Shown here one piece after another: positions 43,392 to 55,045 of a stretch of 64,000 nt of DNA; the stretch's first letter is position 1, and each line of letters opens with the position of its first letter. Source of the stretch: Agrypnia vestita (taxonomy: Eukaryota; Arthropoda; Insecta; Trichoptera; Phryganeidae); NCBI GenBank assembly GCA_016648135.1, contig JADDOH010005042.1, forward strand, positions 1 through 64,000, written 5' to 3'. The notes beneath the pieces are model-generated. The model saw only the letters and a program-made list of their open reading frames with translations. It did no database searches and was not told the DNA's origin. A program made the position numbers and the translations under genes.

Positions 43392-45207
43392 TTAGAGATT
43401 ATTTTCACTACCAAACTCATTTATTTTCCGATACTTGATCACCAATGACTGCATAGTTAGTTTATTAAGATTTGTAATATCGATCTAAGGCAGATCTGTT
43501 TTCATCTAAGAAACTCTTCCAGCCGATTGCTCCCAATCTTGAAAAACCGTGCAGTACCTTGAATACAGGCATATGCATCGAGTACAATGACTCGCGACTT
43601 GAAGGTACGCACATTTGTGGGAAAAAAAACACGTTTGTTAATGAAAAAAATACGATGTTTTAAAAATTAAAATCCCTAACCTTGGATAATAAATTGGATA
43701 AATTTCGACAATCACGCAAACGCAACATTTCAAAAATTAATAAAAACTTTTTTAATAACTGCAAAATAATATGTTAACATTATCTATATAATAAATAAGA
43801 AAACATTGTGACAAAAACTATCCTGTTAAATTATCAACATGCCCCTTCATCAGAATACAACGTAAATTTAAAATGTAAGAATTTAAAATGAATCAAAAAC
43901 TCGATTAATGTACGGGAGGTGAATAATTAATTAAGAACTACTGTGAAAAAAAAATTACAATGTTATTTTCCCCATTACCTGGTTATTTTTAATATTTAGT
44001 TTGCCATTAAAACTTTTTGTAATTTGTAATTTCTAAAACTTCATATTTGTCCAACTGTAATTCTATATTATTTGTACGTAAAAAATATAAACTGTTATAA
44101 AAATCAAAATAATGGTTTGTTCCCAAAAGATGATTAGTAATTCAAAATTTCTATAAGTTTTAACTTAATGAAAATGATCATTACAAATGAATTTATAAAC
44201 CCCAGATTTTTCAAAACAATAATGCGTATTCTTGTTATTTAAATTATATATATTTTTAAATTTATTCAGAAATTATTTTTCTGGGAACTTGTAAAGCAGG
44301 TGAGACTAAGAAAAGGTAATTTTGGCTGCGTAGCCTCGAAAATTGGCTCAATGTCAAAAATGCCGAAGACCCTATACATATTGCACAACATAAATCAACA
44401 CATAACGATCATCATTATATGATGATACGTGAAGCAAAAGAAAATTATTTGTGTATGTACTAAGTAACTAGGTCCTAATTAATACTCATAGAGTTCCCAA
44501 ACGATCCAAGAAAAACTGAACCCATCTTGTAACTAATTTTCAAAATGAGTTCTGAACCTTCGTACCGGGTAGTTTTAATATGAAGATAGGTATGGAAAAT
44601 AATAAAGAATGTGTTCTTGAACGGTCTTCCGCTTCTGTAGCCATCTTGAGCGCATAATACCTGCTACAAAGGAAACCCGGTACGTGGCTCTTCCGGCGTG
44701 AGAAAAATAATGGCAACTTCCGCTACTGGCGCTCATATTCCGCCATATTTATTGGCCACCATATCGCTGTAGCTGCCTATTTAGCCGACAGGTGGTGCTT
44801 AACGAAGGTATGGAGTAATCTTTCGGAGTTTTATCACCGCTTTGTATCAGACCCCACGGGCGTTTCCATCGAACATTTCTTTAAAATATTGTTTCAGTAA
44901 ATCAAAAAAAACTTTTCGTTTTTAGTTTCCTGTGTCTTTAAACTCTTTTTTTCTTTAAAATACTGTAAATTTTTACATTGTTAGCGTATTGCACAGCATA
45001 TATTAAGCTCACTTTCATTTCTCTTAGCACTGTGCACAAGTGCAGTGGTACGAAGCCAATTTTATTTAGTTTAATGGTATTTTTAGGTAAAAATAATACA
45101 TTTGTACGTTCTGTAAAAGCAAACTATGCATTTATTTGTATTTACTAAATGAAAAAAGAATTTCACTCCATATTGTATTTTTATTGAACTAAGGTTCAAG
45201 AACAGGG
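43392..45207. other. AT-rich spacer with a GC-richer patch
   Basis: 44530-44830 is GC-richer (CGTACCGGG, CTTCCGGCGTGAG, CCACCATATCGCTG) and has CCTTCGT and ACGAAGG near its ends. 44290-44420 may be an eroded LINE C-terminus. Neither is firm. Confidence 0.3.
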
Positions 45208-46497
45208 TTAAGACCCTTAACCACCTACCATACGTCTCACAGACCCCGTCGAATTGATAATCGTGAATATTTTTGCGCCCAAGATTTGTACTAACTTGTT
45301 AGTTCCTGTACCTTTTCCCTGCACCCCTAAGTGTCGCGCAAGCGCTCGTACGTGCTTGCATTTGCTTCAGGTGAGTAAAAAACTATCGCAGGGGGTCTGA
45401 GAGACCTATGGTAGGTGGTTACGTAATTTTTTTTAATCGTGTTTTTTTATGGTTTTCGTTTAAAATGGCTCTTAGTGACAATAATATTGAGCGGTGTTTG
45501 GAACAAGATCTGTCAAGATCATGTTGGACTAGATCATGTATTGGAAGAAAGTTGTGCATCTGATTCCGAATATGAAGAGCCAACTGTACTAGGTGATAAA
45601 GAAAATTCTCCATCCCAACATCATTTGTCTTCAAATTTACGTGGAAACGAAGATTATTCATCTGAAGATGATGATCTGAAATTCGATGGAGACCGTGGAA
45701 GAAGAATTATTTTGAAAGGAATTACTTTCGTTCGTCATTTGCCTTACCGTTTTTACAATTGAGAACTTTGCAGCATAATATAGTGCAGGAAAGAGAAGAT
45801 AAAAAAACATCATATCAGAGTGATCTTAATTCTTTGTCATGTTCACGGGATATTTAGCAGCATTTCTTTATTGACGAATGCAATATAAAATTGCAACGTG
45901 TGAAATTCAACGTATCCTCCACAGAAACGTGACCACTTCATCAGTAGCAGCAGTGCTAAAGAAAGGTTGGCGGTTCGTAAAAACTGTTCAACTTGCAAAT
46001 ACACAAAGAAACGCAAAACACACTACATGTGTTTCGAATGTAAAGCCCAATTTGCCTTGAATGCTCAAACAAGCTGTGTTTTTCCTGACGTGAAAAACTC
46101 TAAATTTAGTACCTGCAATTTTATTTAATTTGTGATTTTATGGAGAATTTTTATTTTTTTCTATGTTTGTTAATTATTCAACATTAAAAACAAAGTAGTA
46201 AGAAGTTCCTATTCAACATGATAATTTTTGTGGATCTCATTTTCCAAATATATTAGTTTGTAAGCCTGAAATAAGAGGTATTGACAATTATTAATGATTA
46301 AAAGAAAAGAAATGTCGATTTTCATATGCCTTTTTCTTCTAATTAAGAGTTTAATATGTTCCTCGATAAAATTTTAATTAAAAACAAAACCATTCTTCAC
46401 TAAATTTTACCACTGTGAATTCTTTTATTCGGGAGTCCCACAGACGTATGACAGGTGGTTGTATAACAAAAATTTGTGGTAGGTGGTTAAGGGTTAA
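45208..46497 (+). mobile_element. Internally deleted piggyBac element
   Basis: TTAA at 45208 and 46494 bounds the unit; the ends read CCCTTAACCACCTACCA inward on both sides. Subterminal repeats of CCACCT.CCATACGTCT..CAGAC recur at 45219, 45393-45421 (inverted) and 46432-46466. Coding remnants are the acidic N-terminus (ATG 45465; frameshift, then VLEESCASDSEYEEPTVLGD) and the C-terminal cysteine-rich domain at 45955-46080 (CSTCKYTKKRKTHYMCFECK). The catalytic DDD core is deleted. Confidence 0.85.
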
Positions 46498-46539
46498 TTA
46501 TCTATATAACTTGGTTCACTATCGAAATCAGTGACTCGT

Positions 46540-47010
46540 ATTACTTATTTACCATTACGCCAATTCCTGGCGAGGATAAGCAGAGAGGATCGAAAGCCAC
46601 ACTTTTCTGTTCTGACACAAAACTCTCACCTCGTCCACATTCATACATCTTCTTATGTACGCTCATCGATTGTTGAATCTTCCAATATTAAATTTATCGA
46701 CACTTGCGTCATATATTTTTTCTTACCATTCTATCTTCGTTCATTCGCTTAGCATACTCAAACCATCTGAGCGACCCTTTTTTCATTTAATCGACTGTAC
46801 TTAGATCAACTTTACGTTATTTCCTAATATCTTCATTCTTTACTCTGATGAATTTGTCTCACTTGTACAACAAAGTGATCTCATCTCTACCGCATTCAGT
46901 CTACTTTCATTCCTCTTTCGCTAAGTCCAGGATTCACTTCCGTACATCAATGTTGGTATCAGAATCCCATCGTGTACCGCTAGTCTTGCCTTAGTGGTCT
47001 TGCGACTCGT
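46540..47010 (-). mobile_element. RTE family A, old copy 3
   Basis: Matches the reverse complement arrangement of 20402-20908 (CCATTACGCCAATTCC, CATTCATACATCTTC, CATCTGAGCGACCC, CATTCAGTCTACTTTCATTC) but with many substitutions and deletions. It extends further upstream to encode AVHDGILIPTLMYGSESWT, the block before the C-terminus in RTE proteins. Confidence 0.75.
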
Positions 47011-47846
47011 ATCATAAAAAAACAAAATGACGATTCTAATTATTCCAAAACAAAAATCAAAAAATTCCTTAAAATAATAATAAACCAAATCGGAATCGAG
47101 AATAAAAATAAACATATTATATATTAATACATACATCGTATATATTTTATATAATAAAATGAAAATATATAGAATAAACCGGCGTCTACGTATTGACCGA
47201 AACGTATTTTTGTGTATCCTACCTACCTGCCGTATACCAATATTTTCAATATCTCTTATTTTCTACTTTGAGTGCTTTCTTTCATTATTTGTATTATTTT
47301 TAATATAAGTGCATTCTGCAGGCACTCTTTAGAGAGTTAATATATTCTTAGTGAATTGAGATATCCATTTTTTGTTTGTTTAACTTAATATAAAAATATT
47401 TTTAAAATATTTTTATATGCAGGTAGTTCTACGAATACTGTTACTGGATTTTGTCCCCATAGAGATATTTTTTTCAAGATATTTCTTCTTTTTACATCAA
47501 TGGATATAATTTAACATTTAAAATAAGGAAACAATTTATTCTGCCTTTATGAGAGTCGGAGACTCGTGTATAGAAAATGAGTATAGGTGTTCCAGGCATA
47601 AAGTAAAAATATGCATTAATCTAAATAGTACAAAATAGAATTGAAAGCATTAAAATGATTATATATTATATATTATAATAGGAAATATTATAATAGTAAG
47701 AAGTAGTAGTAGCCTTAAATTCTGTTTCTATTTGGTGATTATGTTCGGGGTAAAATGTGCAATTTGTTGTGAAACTGACATTTTGAAACAGTTTCATGAA
47801 AATATTATGTGTCTAGTAGATGATGATTAATTAATTAAGATCAACT
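47011..47846. other. AT-rich spacer, nothing recognised
   Basis: No supported feature. Confidence 0.5.
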
Positions 47847-48252
47847 ATAGAAGTCTCCCAGAGACAAAGCTATGAGTATGAAAAACGTGTGTGAAAATCT
47901 TTTTATACGAAGGCCCAGGGCTTACAATCTGTATGAGCTGGTTTAAGTATATCGCTTATTACTCCACTTTAAAAATATATAAGTATTTACCAGCTGAAAA
48001 AAAGTCAACAGATGTCTCTAACATAGTTCATTCAAATAAAAATAAAAAATTCAGATTTGAACATATACAGAACCTTCAAAATTTGATAATGTGTGGATGT
48101 TCTTACGGTGGAATTGTTGAACGTTGCATTGTGAAGGGTGATCACTTACGCCAGCTCATACAGGTTGTAAGCCCCGGGCCATCTTATTAGAAGACTTCCA
48201 AAAACGTTTCTCATATTTATAGCTTTGTCTATGTGAGACTTCTTTAATTTAT
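47847..48252. mobile_element. TIR family G, copy with about 100-bp terminal repeats
   Basis: Left arm from AGAAGTCTCCCAGAGACAAAGC to CTGTATGAGCTGGTTTAAG is the reverse complement (with scattered changes) of the right arm from CAGCTCATACAGG to GCTTTGTCTATGTGAGACTTC. The centre has AACAGATGTCTCTAACATAG and GGTGATCACTTACG. This copy best shows that family G is a long-TIR MITE. Confidence 0.8.
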
Positions 48253-48469
48253 CTTAGTTAATATAAATATATTCAACGTCTCTGTATAATGGCCCTTAGA
48301 TAATAAAAAATACAGCTCATTGTCCTGTAACAACGTTACTGCATTTATAATGTTCTTAGTAATAATATTTCCAAGATAAACTCCATCATTATCAACACAA
48401 TTGTAAAAAAATAATTCTACAATAATGCTATACAATATTTGGCGTTTTCGCTACCATATGTCTGTCACG

Positions 48470-48580
48470 CTGAGCAAGCTTCAAGTGGCCGGCACGCGCA
48501 CTCGCGCCCTCTCGGCCCGCGCACCGTCATCGTAAGCCACACACACATACACGCAAAAGTCCGCCTATACACACCTACAT
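48470..48580. other. Short CpG-rich stretch
   Basis: GTGGCCGGCACGCGCACTCG and CGGCCCGCGCACCG stand out in AT-rich DNA. Function unknown. Confidence 0.3.
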
Positions 48581-48619
48581 ACACTAAAGCTTTCATTACT
48601 TTCATTACATTAGTCTAAT

Positions 48620-49420
48620 ATACTACCAGTGGAAATAGTTCAGAGAGTAATTATCAAAGTGATTTTGAGGAAACCCTCAATATTCCCAGCAAGGGAACTT
48701 TTCAACATTTTTAACGTCCCAAATATTAATCAAATCTATAAAAAATTTGCTAAACTTCAAATTCACAAAATGTAAATCAATAATAGAACATTTGGATGTT
48801 TTAGTAATAGACCGAGATTAGCTGGAAATATTTTGATACCTAAATGTAATACTAGCACAGCCCAACACCATTTCTCTTATCAAGGAGTATCATTCTTTAA
48901 TGCTCTTCCCAATAAAATGAAGACGGAAAAAAATTATAGAAAATTCAAGACTTAATTGAAAAATCTTCTACAAAAAACCATCACAATAACGCAATGAAAA
49001 AATCTTATCAAAAACAATCTATATATACTTTTAAATGTTATTACAATACCTTCTTAATTATTAATTTTTATAACTTAATTTAATGTATCCTTGTGTATAC
49101 CTTATTTACTTATTCTAATGTCTCACATTTTTGTATTCTTGTATTGTTTATATCTTACTTACTTAATTTAATGTCTTAATTTTTATAACTTAATCTAATG
49201 TTTCTTTTTCTATATCTTACTTATTTAATCTAATGTCTTAGACTAACGATTTCATTAATAATAGATATATACATGTATGACAATGCCCCCACTTTTAAAC
49301 ACGAGAATAAATTCTCATTTAAAAGTGGGTAAGCGTGTAATATAAATGTGTATTAATTAAATTATATTGAATACTCTTAAGTTTGTACATTTACCAAATA
49401 AATTTAAAAAAAAAAATACC
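48620..49420 (+). mobile_element. Non-LTR retrotransposon, C-terminus and 3' UTR with strong hairpin
   Basis: Broken frames give FNVPNINQIYKKFAKLQIHK, RPRLAGNILIPKCNTSTAQH, FSYQGVSFFNALPNKMKTEK and YRKFKT: the pattern R......P......F.Y.G...FN.LP......FK of CR1/jockey-like RT C-termini. The 3' UTR has a 42-nt hairpin at 49288-49329 and a terminal A-run near 49411. Confidence 0.75.
49288..49329 (+). other. LINE 3' UTR hairpin
   Basis: Outer stem CCCACTTTTAAA/TTTAAAAGTGGG (12 perfect pairs) and inner stem GAGAAT/ATTCTC with a two-base loop. Likely a retrotransposition signal. Confidence 0.8.
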
Positions 49421-49830
49421 TAAGTCCGTACCACGTGTGCCTCTGGGATTACGCAAAATTTGTTTGTTCAGGTGTTCGAACAATAATGAAACCTAAATTT
49501 AGTGTTTCGTTGTATTATTTATTTACAACTTCTAGCCTTTCTTTACGTACGCCTATGTTGCTTACTCGATGAAGTATAAACTTTCTTCATAGCCACCGGC
49601 AATTAAGGCTGGTTTTAAACTTCGGTAAATTTTCACATTACAATACGAAGAAAATGAAATATTAATTTATGAATTCATCAAATTTACCAATTCGTGAAGC
49701 CTTATCAGCTGACATTGAATAAAGTTTCCTGAAATTTTAAAATGTGAACATTTTTTAGATTTTAGAAGATTTTGTCACGTTTCACTGGACTTAATAATTT
49801 TGGTGTACGTACAAATAAAGCAGTATATAA

Positions 49831-50220
49831 ACTTACCCATAAAAACCAAGTTTTAATTATACTCCCATTCTCATTTACTAGTGGAAACTGGTTTGGCGCT
49901 TAACCTACGCGTTGGGCTTCGGTCGGGTGACGCTACGAAAGGGAGTAATAAAAAAAATCCAAAAATTCAAAATTATACTATAATCAGGTTTAGTGTCTAC
50001 CATGTGCCTCGGAATCACCACACAACTTAGTAAGTTGTATGAAAAAATCATTAAAAAATTCTAAAAATCCAAAATTATACTATAATTATTAAAAAAAATT
50101 AACGAAAATTTGATAGATACCTTTGATTGTCGCCACTTGTCTGTTAGGTTAAAAATCGATCCAAAGTTTTTTCGTCAAGCAAGCAAGCAGACGCCACGAG
50201 TTAAAAGAAAGGATGTAAAA
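49831..50220 (+). mobile_element. TIR-type repeat family B, copy 5
   Basis: ACCCATAAAAACCAAG left end, CTACGCGTTGGGCTTCGGTC block as in copy 1, and GCAGACGCCACGAGTTAAAA at the right. At the position where copy 1 carries a SINE this copy reads straight through (ACTATAATCAGGTTTAGTG). Confidence 0.75.
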
Positions 50221-50264
50221 AACAAAGCGATTTGGTTGAATGAGTATTTAACCATAGATACCAT

Positions 50265-50575
50265 ATATGAAGTACCATTACCAGCTCCGAAATTTGTGTA
50301 TACTGTTTCATGTTTCATGAGACAACATATGTCATTAGCATAGTCTCTTGAAATATACGGATAATTCATATTTGGAATATATCCATAACTTTAAAATGAT
50401 ATGTGGGTATTTTTACGATGGAGTTGGTGAACTTTGCATTCTGTAGAGTGATCACTTGAGCCAGCTCATACAGGTTGCAAGCCCTGGGCCATCGTATAAA
50501 AAACTTTCATTCATATTTCTCACATAAATAGCTTCCTTTCTGTGATACTTCTATAATTTATCTTTATTAAAAGTA
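50265..50575 (+). mobile_element. TIR family G copy
   Basis: ATGTCATTAGCATAGTCTC, TTTTTACGATGGAGTTGGTG, AGTGATCACTTGAGCCAGCT, GCCCTGGGCCATCGTATA and right end CTTCTATAATTTATCTTTAT. Confidence 0.7.
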
Positions 50576-50854
50576 TTTACTTTGGCATAATTAAATCACC
50601 TCTCGAACAAGACATACTTTTTAAAATTGACTTGTTTTTTTTTAATTTCTTAAAATTTTCTTCCATATCGAGTCTCTTTAAGTAAAAACGTATTTTTTAA
50701 TAAAGCGTGACTTATTAATACGCATTAATATACATACTTTTTATGAGTATTTATATTGATCCTTTCACAATATTTCTATAAATATTATATTAAAAATAAT
50801 AGAATATTTGATATAATTAATATTTAAAGCATTATCTTTTTGGTTAGACATAAT

Positions 50855-51094
50855 AACAGAATGTTAGTAAACTTAGTAAAAACCATGACACATGAGAAGT
50901 GCACGCATGTCTCTGACAAGATTAACACGCATGTGAACAATAGTGGTGATAGTTTTGTCAATACTATGGTTGGGGTGTATAGTGTTGTGAATGTAGTAGT
51001 ATAGTATTGGTCCTGATGAAGAAACGGGTACGTTTCGAAACCGGTAGACCGTAAATCTGATAGTGGTTTTTACTAAGTTTACTAACATTCTGTT
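50855..51094. mobile_element. Penelope-like unit bounded by perfect 31-bp inverted repeats
   Basis: 50855-50885 and 51064-51094 are exact reverse complements (left begins AACAGAATGTTAGTAAAC). The unit is 240 bp long and carries an intact-looking hammerhead close to its right arm. No coding. Resembles the inverted terminal-repeat arrangement of Penelope elements, or a small non-autonomous hammerhead retroelement. Confidence 0.75.
51009..51050 (+). ncRNA. Hammerhead ribozyme motif, all core bases intact
   Basis: Stem I GGTC (51009-51012) pairs with GACC (51047-51050). CTGATGA 51013-51019; one A; stem II GAAACG/CGTTTC, six perfect pairs around GGTA; GAA 51037-51039; palindromic stem III ACCGGT 51040-51045; cleavage base A at 51046. 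The best candidate in the window for self-cleavage, probably as a dimer through stem III. Confidence 0.85.
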
Positions 51095-51385
51095 AGAATA
51101 TTTGGAATTCATTTATGGGTCCACCTGGCATACAATGGCTTAAACATTCCGATTTACTCTATATTTTCAGATATGTTCAAAAATATCCTTCAATATCTTT
51201 AATTGAAATGAAAATTCAATTTTTATTTTTTAATGTCTAAAAATAAAGTAAATTGGATGGTTTGGGATAGTAAAATGAAAAAAGATATTTGCAGATTCGA
51301 CAGTATAGATACGTAGAGACATCGATATGTGTAGTTAGTTACACATGGTTCCGATAAAGTCATCGACCAGAAAAAGAAAGGAATT

Positions 51386-51625
51386 GTTACGGTTTAAGTC
51401 GTAAATGGACCATTTTTATTTATTACCAGATCGCCGACAGCGGAGCCTCCATCCGTCAGGACCGCCTCTCACCTGATCTCTCGCCCTCGCAGAACCAATC
51501 TGACGATCTTCACTTCAATCAATCCTTGACCTCGCTGAAGAGTTTTCCGTTCTCGATGAGTTGCACCCGAAGGGTTTACTTGATACGATAATAAATCAAG
51601 CTTTACGTGTTTTAATAGAATTCAC
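51386..51625 (-). mobile_element. Possible LTR fragment
   Basis: Starts TGTTACGGTTTAAG, like the end of the LTR at 39756 (TGTTACGGATC), and is GC-richer than its neighbours. No partner end or TATA box located. Confidence 0.3.
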
Positions 51626-52620
51626 GATTTAAAAAAATATATATATTTATTTATCTTCATCTTGTTACATGACATAGGAGATGGACCCGCTCATCTCACT
51701 AGGAAGAACCTGTGCCGAGATGAGCAGCACAATATAGTGAGAACAAAAAATAATAAAGATATACAACAAAATACTATATAACTATAAGATTAATTAATTA
51801 ATTAATTGAGTATATAAATATAAAATGTAAATAATAAGAACAGTATATATTGTACAATACAAAAGCAATAAAGAAAGTAAAGTAAATTAATATATATAAA
51901 AATTCACATGCATGGATAGTAACAAAATATATATATATATAATAGCACAGATATTTCATTTAAATAATTGGTCATTAACATCATAATTTTGTTACGAAAG
52001 AAAAACTTACTAATCCGCGAGACTGTTTTATTTCTTTTTCAAGGTAAAATAATAACGTTACATCATTGTATATATATATAAAGAAAAAGAAAACATAACT
52101 GAGGGATATTAAAGCAAAGACAGCAATATCCAAAAAATTAAAAAAATGTTTTTAATGCAGTCACCAAGGATTACTTATTTAAAATGTACTGCATTCTAGA
52201 TGTTATATATTTATCCACCCAAAAACATGTTATCTATAAATTTACAGACCATGATTTCTAAAAAAACTCGAATTCAGTAAATAATAAATTAGTAATCTCC
52301 TATGACTACATTGAATTTTTTTTGGATATTGCTGACTTTGCTTTTGTACCCCACAATTAATAAATAAAGCATTATCAAGGTAATAAATACCTCATTTAAT
52401 CATTATAAATCATTATTATTGTTAAATAATTATTTAATTTTTTACTATTGTATTTTGATATAACTGTACGGTTATTCATTATGAATATAATTAAAAGATA
52501 TAATTAATAAATAAGTATATAAATTATAATGAATGTATTATGCAATTAAGAAATCCATAAATAATAATGAATGTATTTTGAATAACCAAAAAAATCTAAC
52601 GTACATAATTTGTAATGTTT
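51626..52620. other. AT-rich spacer, poly-T start and AT microsatellites
   Basis: The beginning resembles an A-tailed retroelement in minus orientation (T-rich run near 51630-51660). No protein recognised. Confidence 0.35.
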
Positions 52621-52636
52621 ACTTATTATTAAGCGT

Positions 52637-52673
52637 ACCCTGATGAAGGAAGTTGTTTCGGAAATCAGTTGGT
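52637..52673 (+). ncRNA. Hammerhead ribozyme motif, partly degraded
   Basis: Stem I ACC/GGT (52637-52639 with 52671-52673); CTGATGA 52640-52646; stem II GGAA/TTTC around GTTG; GAA 52661-52663; stem III ATCAGT no longer palindromic; cleavage base T at 52670. Core nucleotides are kept, helices are weak. Confidence 0.6.
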
Positions 52674-52841
52674 TTTTATAAAAAAATAAGTGGTAATAAA
52701 CTAAGTAAATTCATTTAATTATATCCATCAATTTTTAAGGCATTTCTTGACATTGTCTTAAATATTTTCAACATTTTATTTTATTTTTATAACTTGCCAA
52801 GATGCCCAACTACAGAAGCAATACACATAAAAAATACCCAG

Positions 52842-52950
52842 GCTTGAGTAAATCACATAGATTAATTGTGATCTCACCGGGAATCGAGCCCGGAACCTTC
52901 GATGTGAGAGCTAGTGTCATGCCTACGGGCTACGAGGGTTGCCGTTATAT
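52842..52950 (-). mobile_element. tRNA-derived SINE, family S2, copy b
   Basis: Minus strand: CTCGTAGCCCGTAGGCATGA, CACATCGAAGGTTCCGGGCT, CGATTCCCGGTGAGATCACA. B box well kept. Body CAATTAATCTATGTGATTTA then CTCAAGCCTGGG. Confidence 0.75.
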
Positions 52951-53286
52951 TACAAGTTTTAATGGTACTTGACGATATTTATTAGTTGCCATTGTAAATC
53001 TAGTACAATGTTTAATATGCAATCGATATTTATACTTATCTTATCTTCAAGATAGATAGCACGTATTTTAATTACTATAAAATAAACATTAAATGTGTCC
53101 CAGCTTTTGTTCTCAGCAATCATCCCTTGCACTTGTATTTGACGAGTTAATGAATAATACTACCATAAGGGAATGAAACAAAATTGAGATAAACAGATTT
53201 TATACCCACAGCTGAGATTTTAAAAATTATATCCTTTTGAGAAAATTCTCCTGAGACATATAAACATGTTTTAATGAACAGTTATA

Positions 53287-53896
53287 TATACTAATATTAT
53301 AAAGAGGAAAGATTTGATTGTGTGTTTGAATTGAATAGGCTCCGAAACTACTGGACAGATTTAAAAATTCTTTCACATCTAGAATTTTACATTATCCTCG
53401 ATAACATAGGCTATATAATATTTTCAAAAAAGTTTGAAATCCGTATGAAAACTTCGATAATGTAAACCAACGTGTGAAAAAAATATCAAAAAATACTTAT
53501 ATCGCGTACGCTGCGGAAATTATTGACAATTGAGCAAAATAATGTACTAGAGTTTTATAGAGGACATCAATATCTACAAAAAAGTCTACTATACCATATT
53601 TCTTTCACAGTTATGTCACAATAACTACTTTTTATGTTAAAATATGTAATGCCGCGCCGCTACAAACTAGGCCACATTATTCGTACCTGGGTATTAATAC
53701 TTATCCAAATAAATCACTTCATGTTCAAGGCTAAATCAGTACCTGTAAATTACTTTTTGAAATATACCATTCAAAAGTTCTCATAAGTGTAATAATTATC
53801 AAAACTACCAATTACATATATGTGTGTGTATGTTAAAATTTATAATTTTTGAAACTTTTGTTAAATACCCGTGCGAAGCCGGGGTGGGCCGCTAGT
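53287..53896 (+). mobile_element. Non-autonomous Helitron-like element, about 610 bp
   Basis: Begins TATACTAATATTATAAAG, contains GGCTCCGAAACTACTGGAC, ATTATCCTCGATAACATAGG, CGCGTACGCTGCGGAAA, AATGTACTAGAGTTTTATAG and GGCCACATTATTCGTACCTG, and ends CCGTGCGAAGCCGGGGTGGG, CCGCTAGT. The GC-rich 3' hairpin and CTAG|T end are Helitron features; this arrangement is widespread in insect genomes. No Rep/Hel coding. Confidence 0.8.
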
Positions 53897-54155
53897 CAAT
53901 TATAAAATCGAAACTTTTTGACAGACCTTTAACCCTCTTCTTTCGATCGTCGATGGCACAGCAGTGTTTGGCTTCTGTACCCCTTATTTTTATGTTAATG
54001 TTAAATTTTATAATTTTTGAAACTTTTGTTAAATACCGTGCGAAGCCGGGGTGGGCCGCTAGTCAATTATAAAATCGAAACTTTTTGACAGACCTTTAAC
54101 CCTCTTCTTTCGATCGTCGATGGCACAGCAGTGTTTGGCTTCTGTACCCCTCATT
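53832..54155 (+). repeat. 168-bp tandem duplication including the Helitron 3' end
   Basis: GAAACTTTTGTTAAATAC occurs at 53851 and 54019; the copy continues through the Helitron terminus and about 100 bp of flanking DNA (CTTTCGATCGTCGATGGC, CAGCAGTGTTTGGC). The second copy has lost one C in the terminus. Confidence 0.9.
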
Positions 54156-54170
54156 TTTTCCCTTTCACAT

Positions 54171-54297
54171 TTACTTAAAAATTATGTTAAAAAGTTATTT
54201 AAAAACATTTTCTTAAAAATTACGTTAAAAACATTTACTTAAAAATTACGTTAAAAAGTTACTTAAAAACATTTACTTAAAAATTACGTTAAAAAGT
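54171..54297. repeat. Minisatellite, units of about 30-35 bp
   Basis: Variants of TTACTTAAAAATTACGTTAA followed by AAAGT or AAACA are repeated four to five times. Confidence 0.85.
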
Positions 54298-55045
54298 CCT
54301 TTGAACAGTCCGATGGCTTAGTAACACAAAAATCTCGAAAGGAAAATCTTATTTTAGCTAAAGTATGCAGATTTATTCGGAAAATTTGTAAAAAACCACA
54401 CAAAGTGAAATAATCTTAAACGTATATCATGTGTTTAACTTTCAAAATAAACACAAAATTAGCTTAAAATAATCATTTTTAGTATTTCCAAAACAGAAAA
54501 CGAGCATAACCTTTTAAAATTATTTCAAAATTATTCTTAAATCTTAAAAAAAATTATTTCTATTCTGAAAACTTGATAATTTTTAGGTAAGTTTTTGTGT
54601 TACCAAGCCATAGATTTTTCTTCCTCAATATTTAAATATGCTTCCTTTAATTTCATTACGAATAATATTAATTCACTCAACACTTCTAACCGATTAATAT
54701 AGAATTAATGAGAAAACACATTGTATAAACCACTATATTGTTAATTTATCAACATATTTAGGGGCCTATGGTGCCTTTGTCAGATACAAATATACTTAAA
54801 TTAACATTCGAAGTACAGACACAATCAAAAACAAAAAATAAGTATAAGAGAGTTGAACGACTATACATTGAACCTTTGACCCTAAACAAAAAATTTTACT
54901 AAGTTTTTTCTATTTATTATTTATAAAAATATAATTATAAAGTTATTTTGCTATCAAAATTTTAACTTTACAGATTTAAATATATTTTTACCCTAAGAAA
55001 TCAAGGAAAAAATTTAATTTATACATAAATCAGTTTTTGTTATAT
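54298..55045. other. AT-rich spacer, nothing recognised
   Basis: No supported feature. Confidence 0.5.

Noticed and set aside
43835..43865. Minus-strand CTGATGAAGGGGC as a hammerhead start
   Set aside because: No following GAAA core or closing stems.
44290..44420. LINE C-terminus (LENWLNV-like)
   Set aside because: Only a few residues resemble the pattern and no second copy is present to support it.
50110..50343. 77-residue frame as a small gene
   Set aside because: It lies across the right end of TIR family B and the start of a family G copy; no domain.
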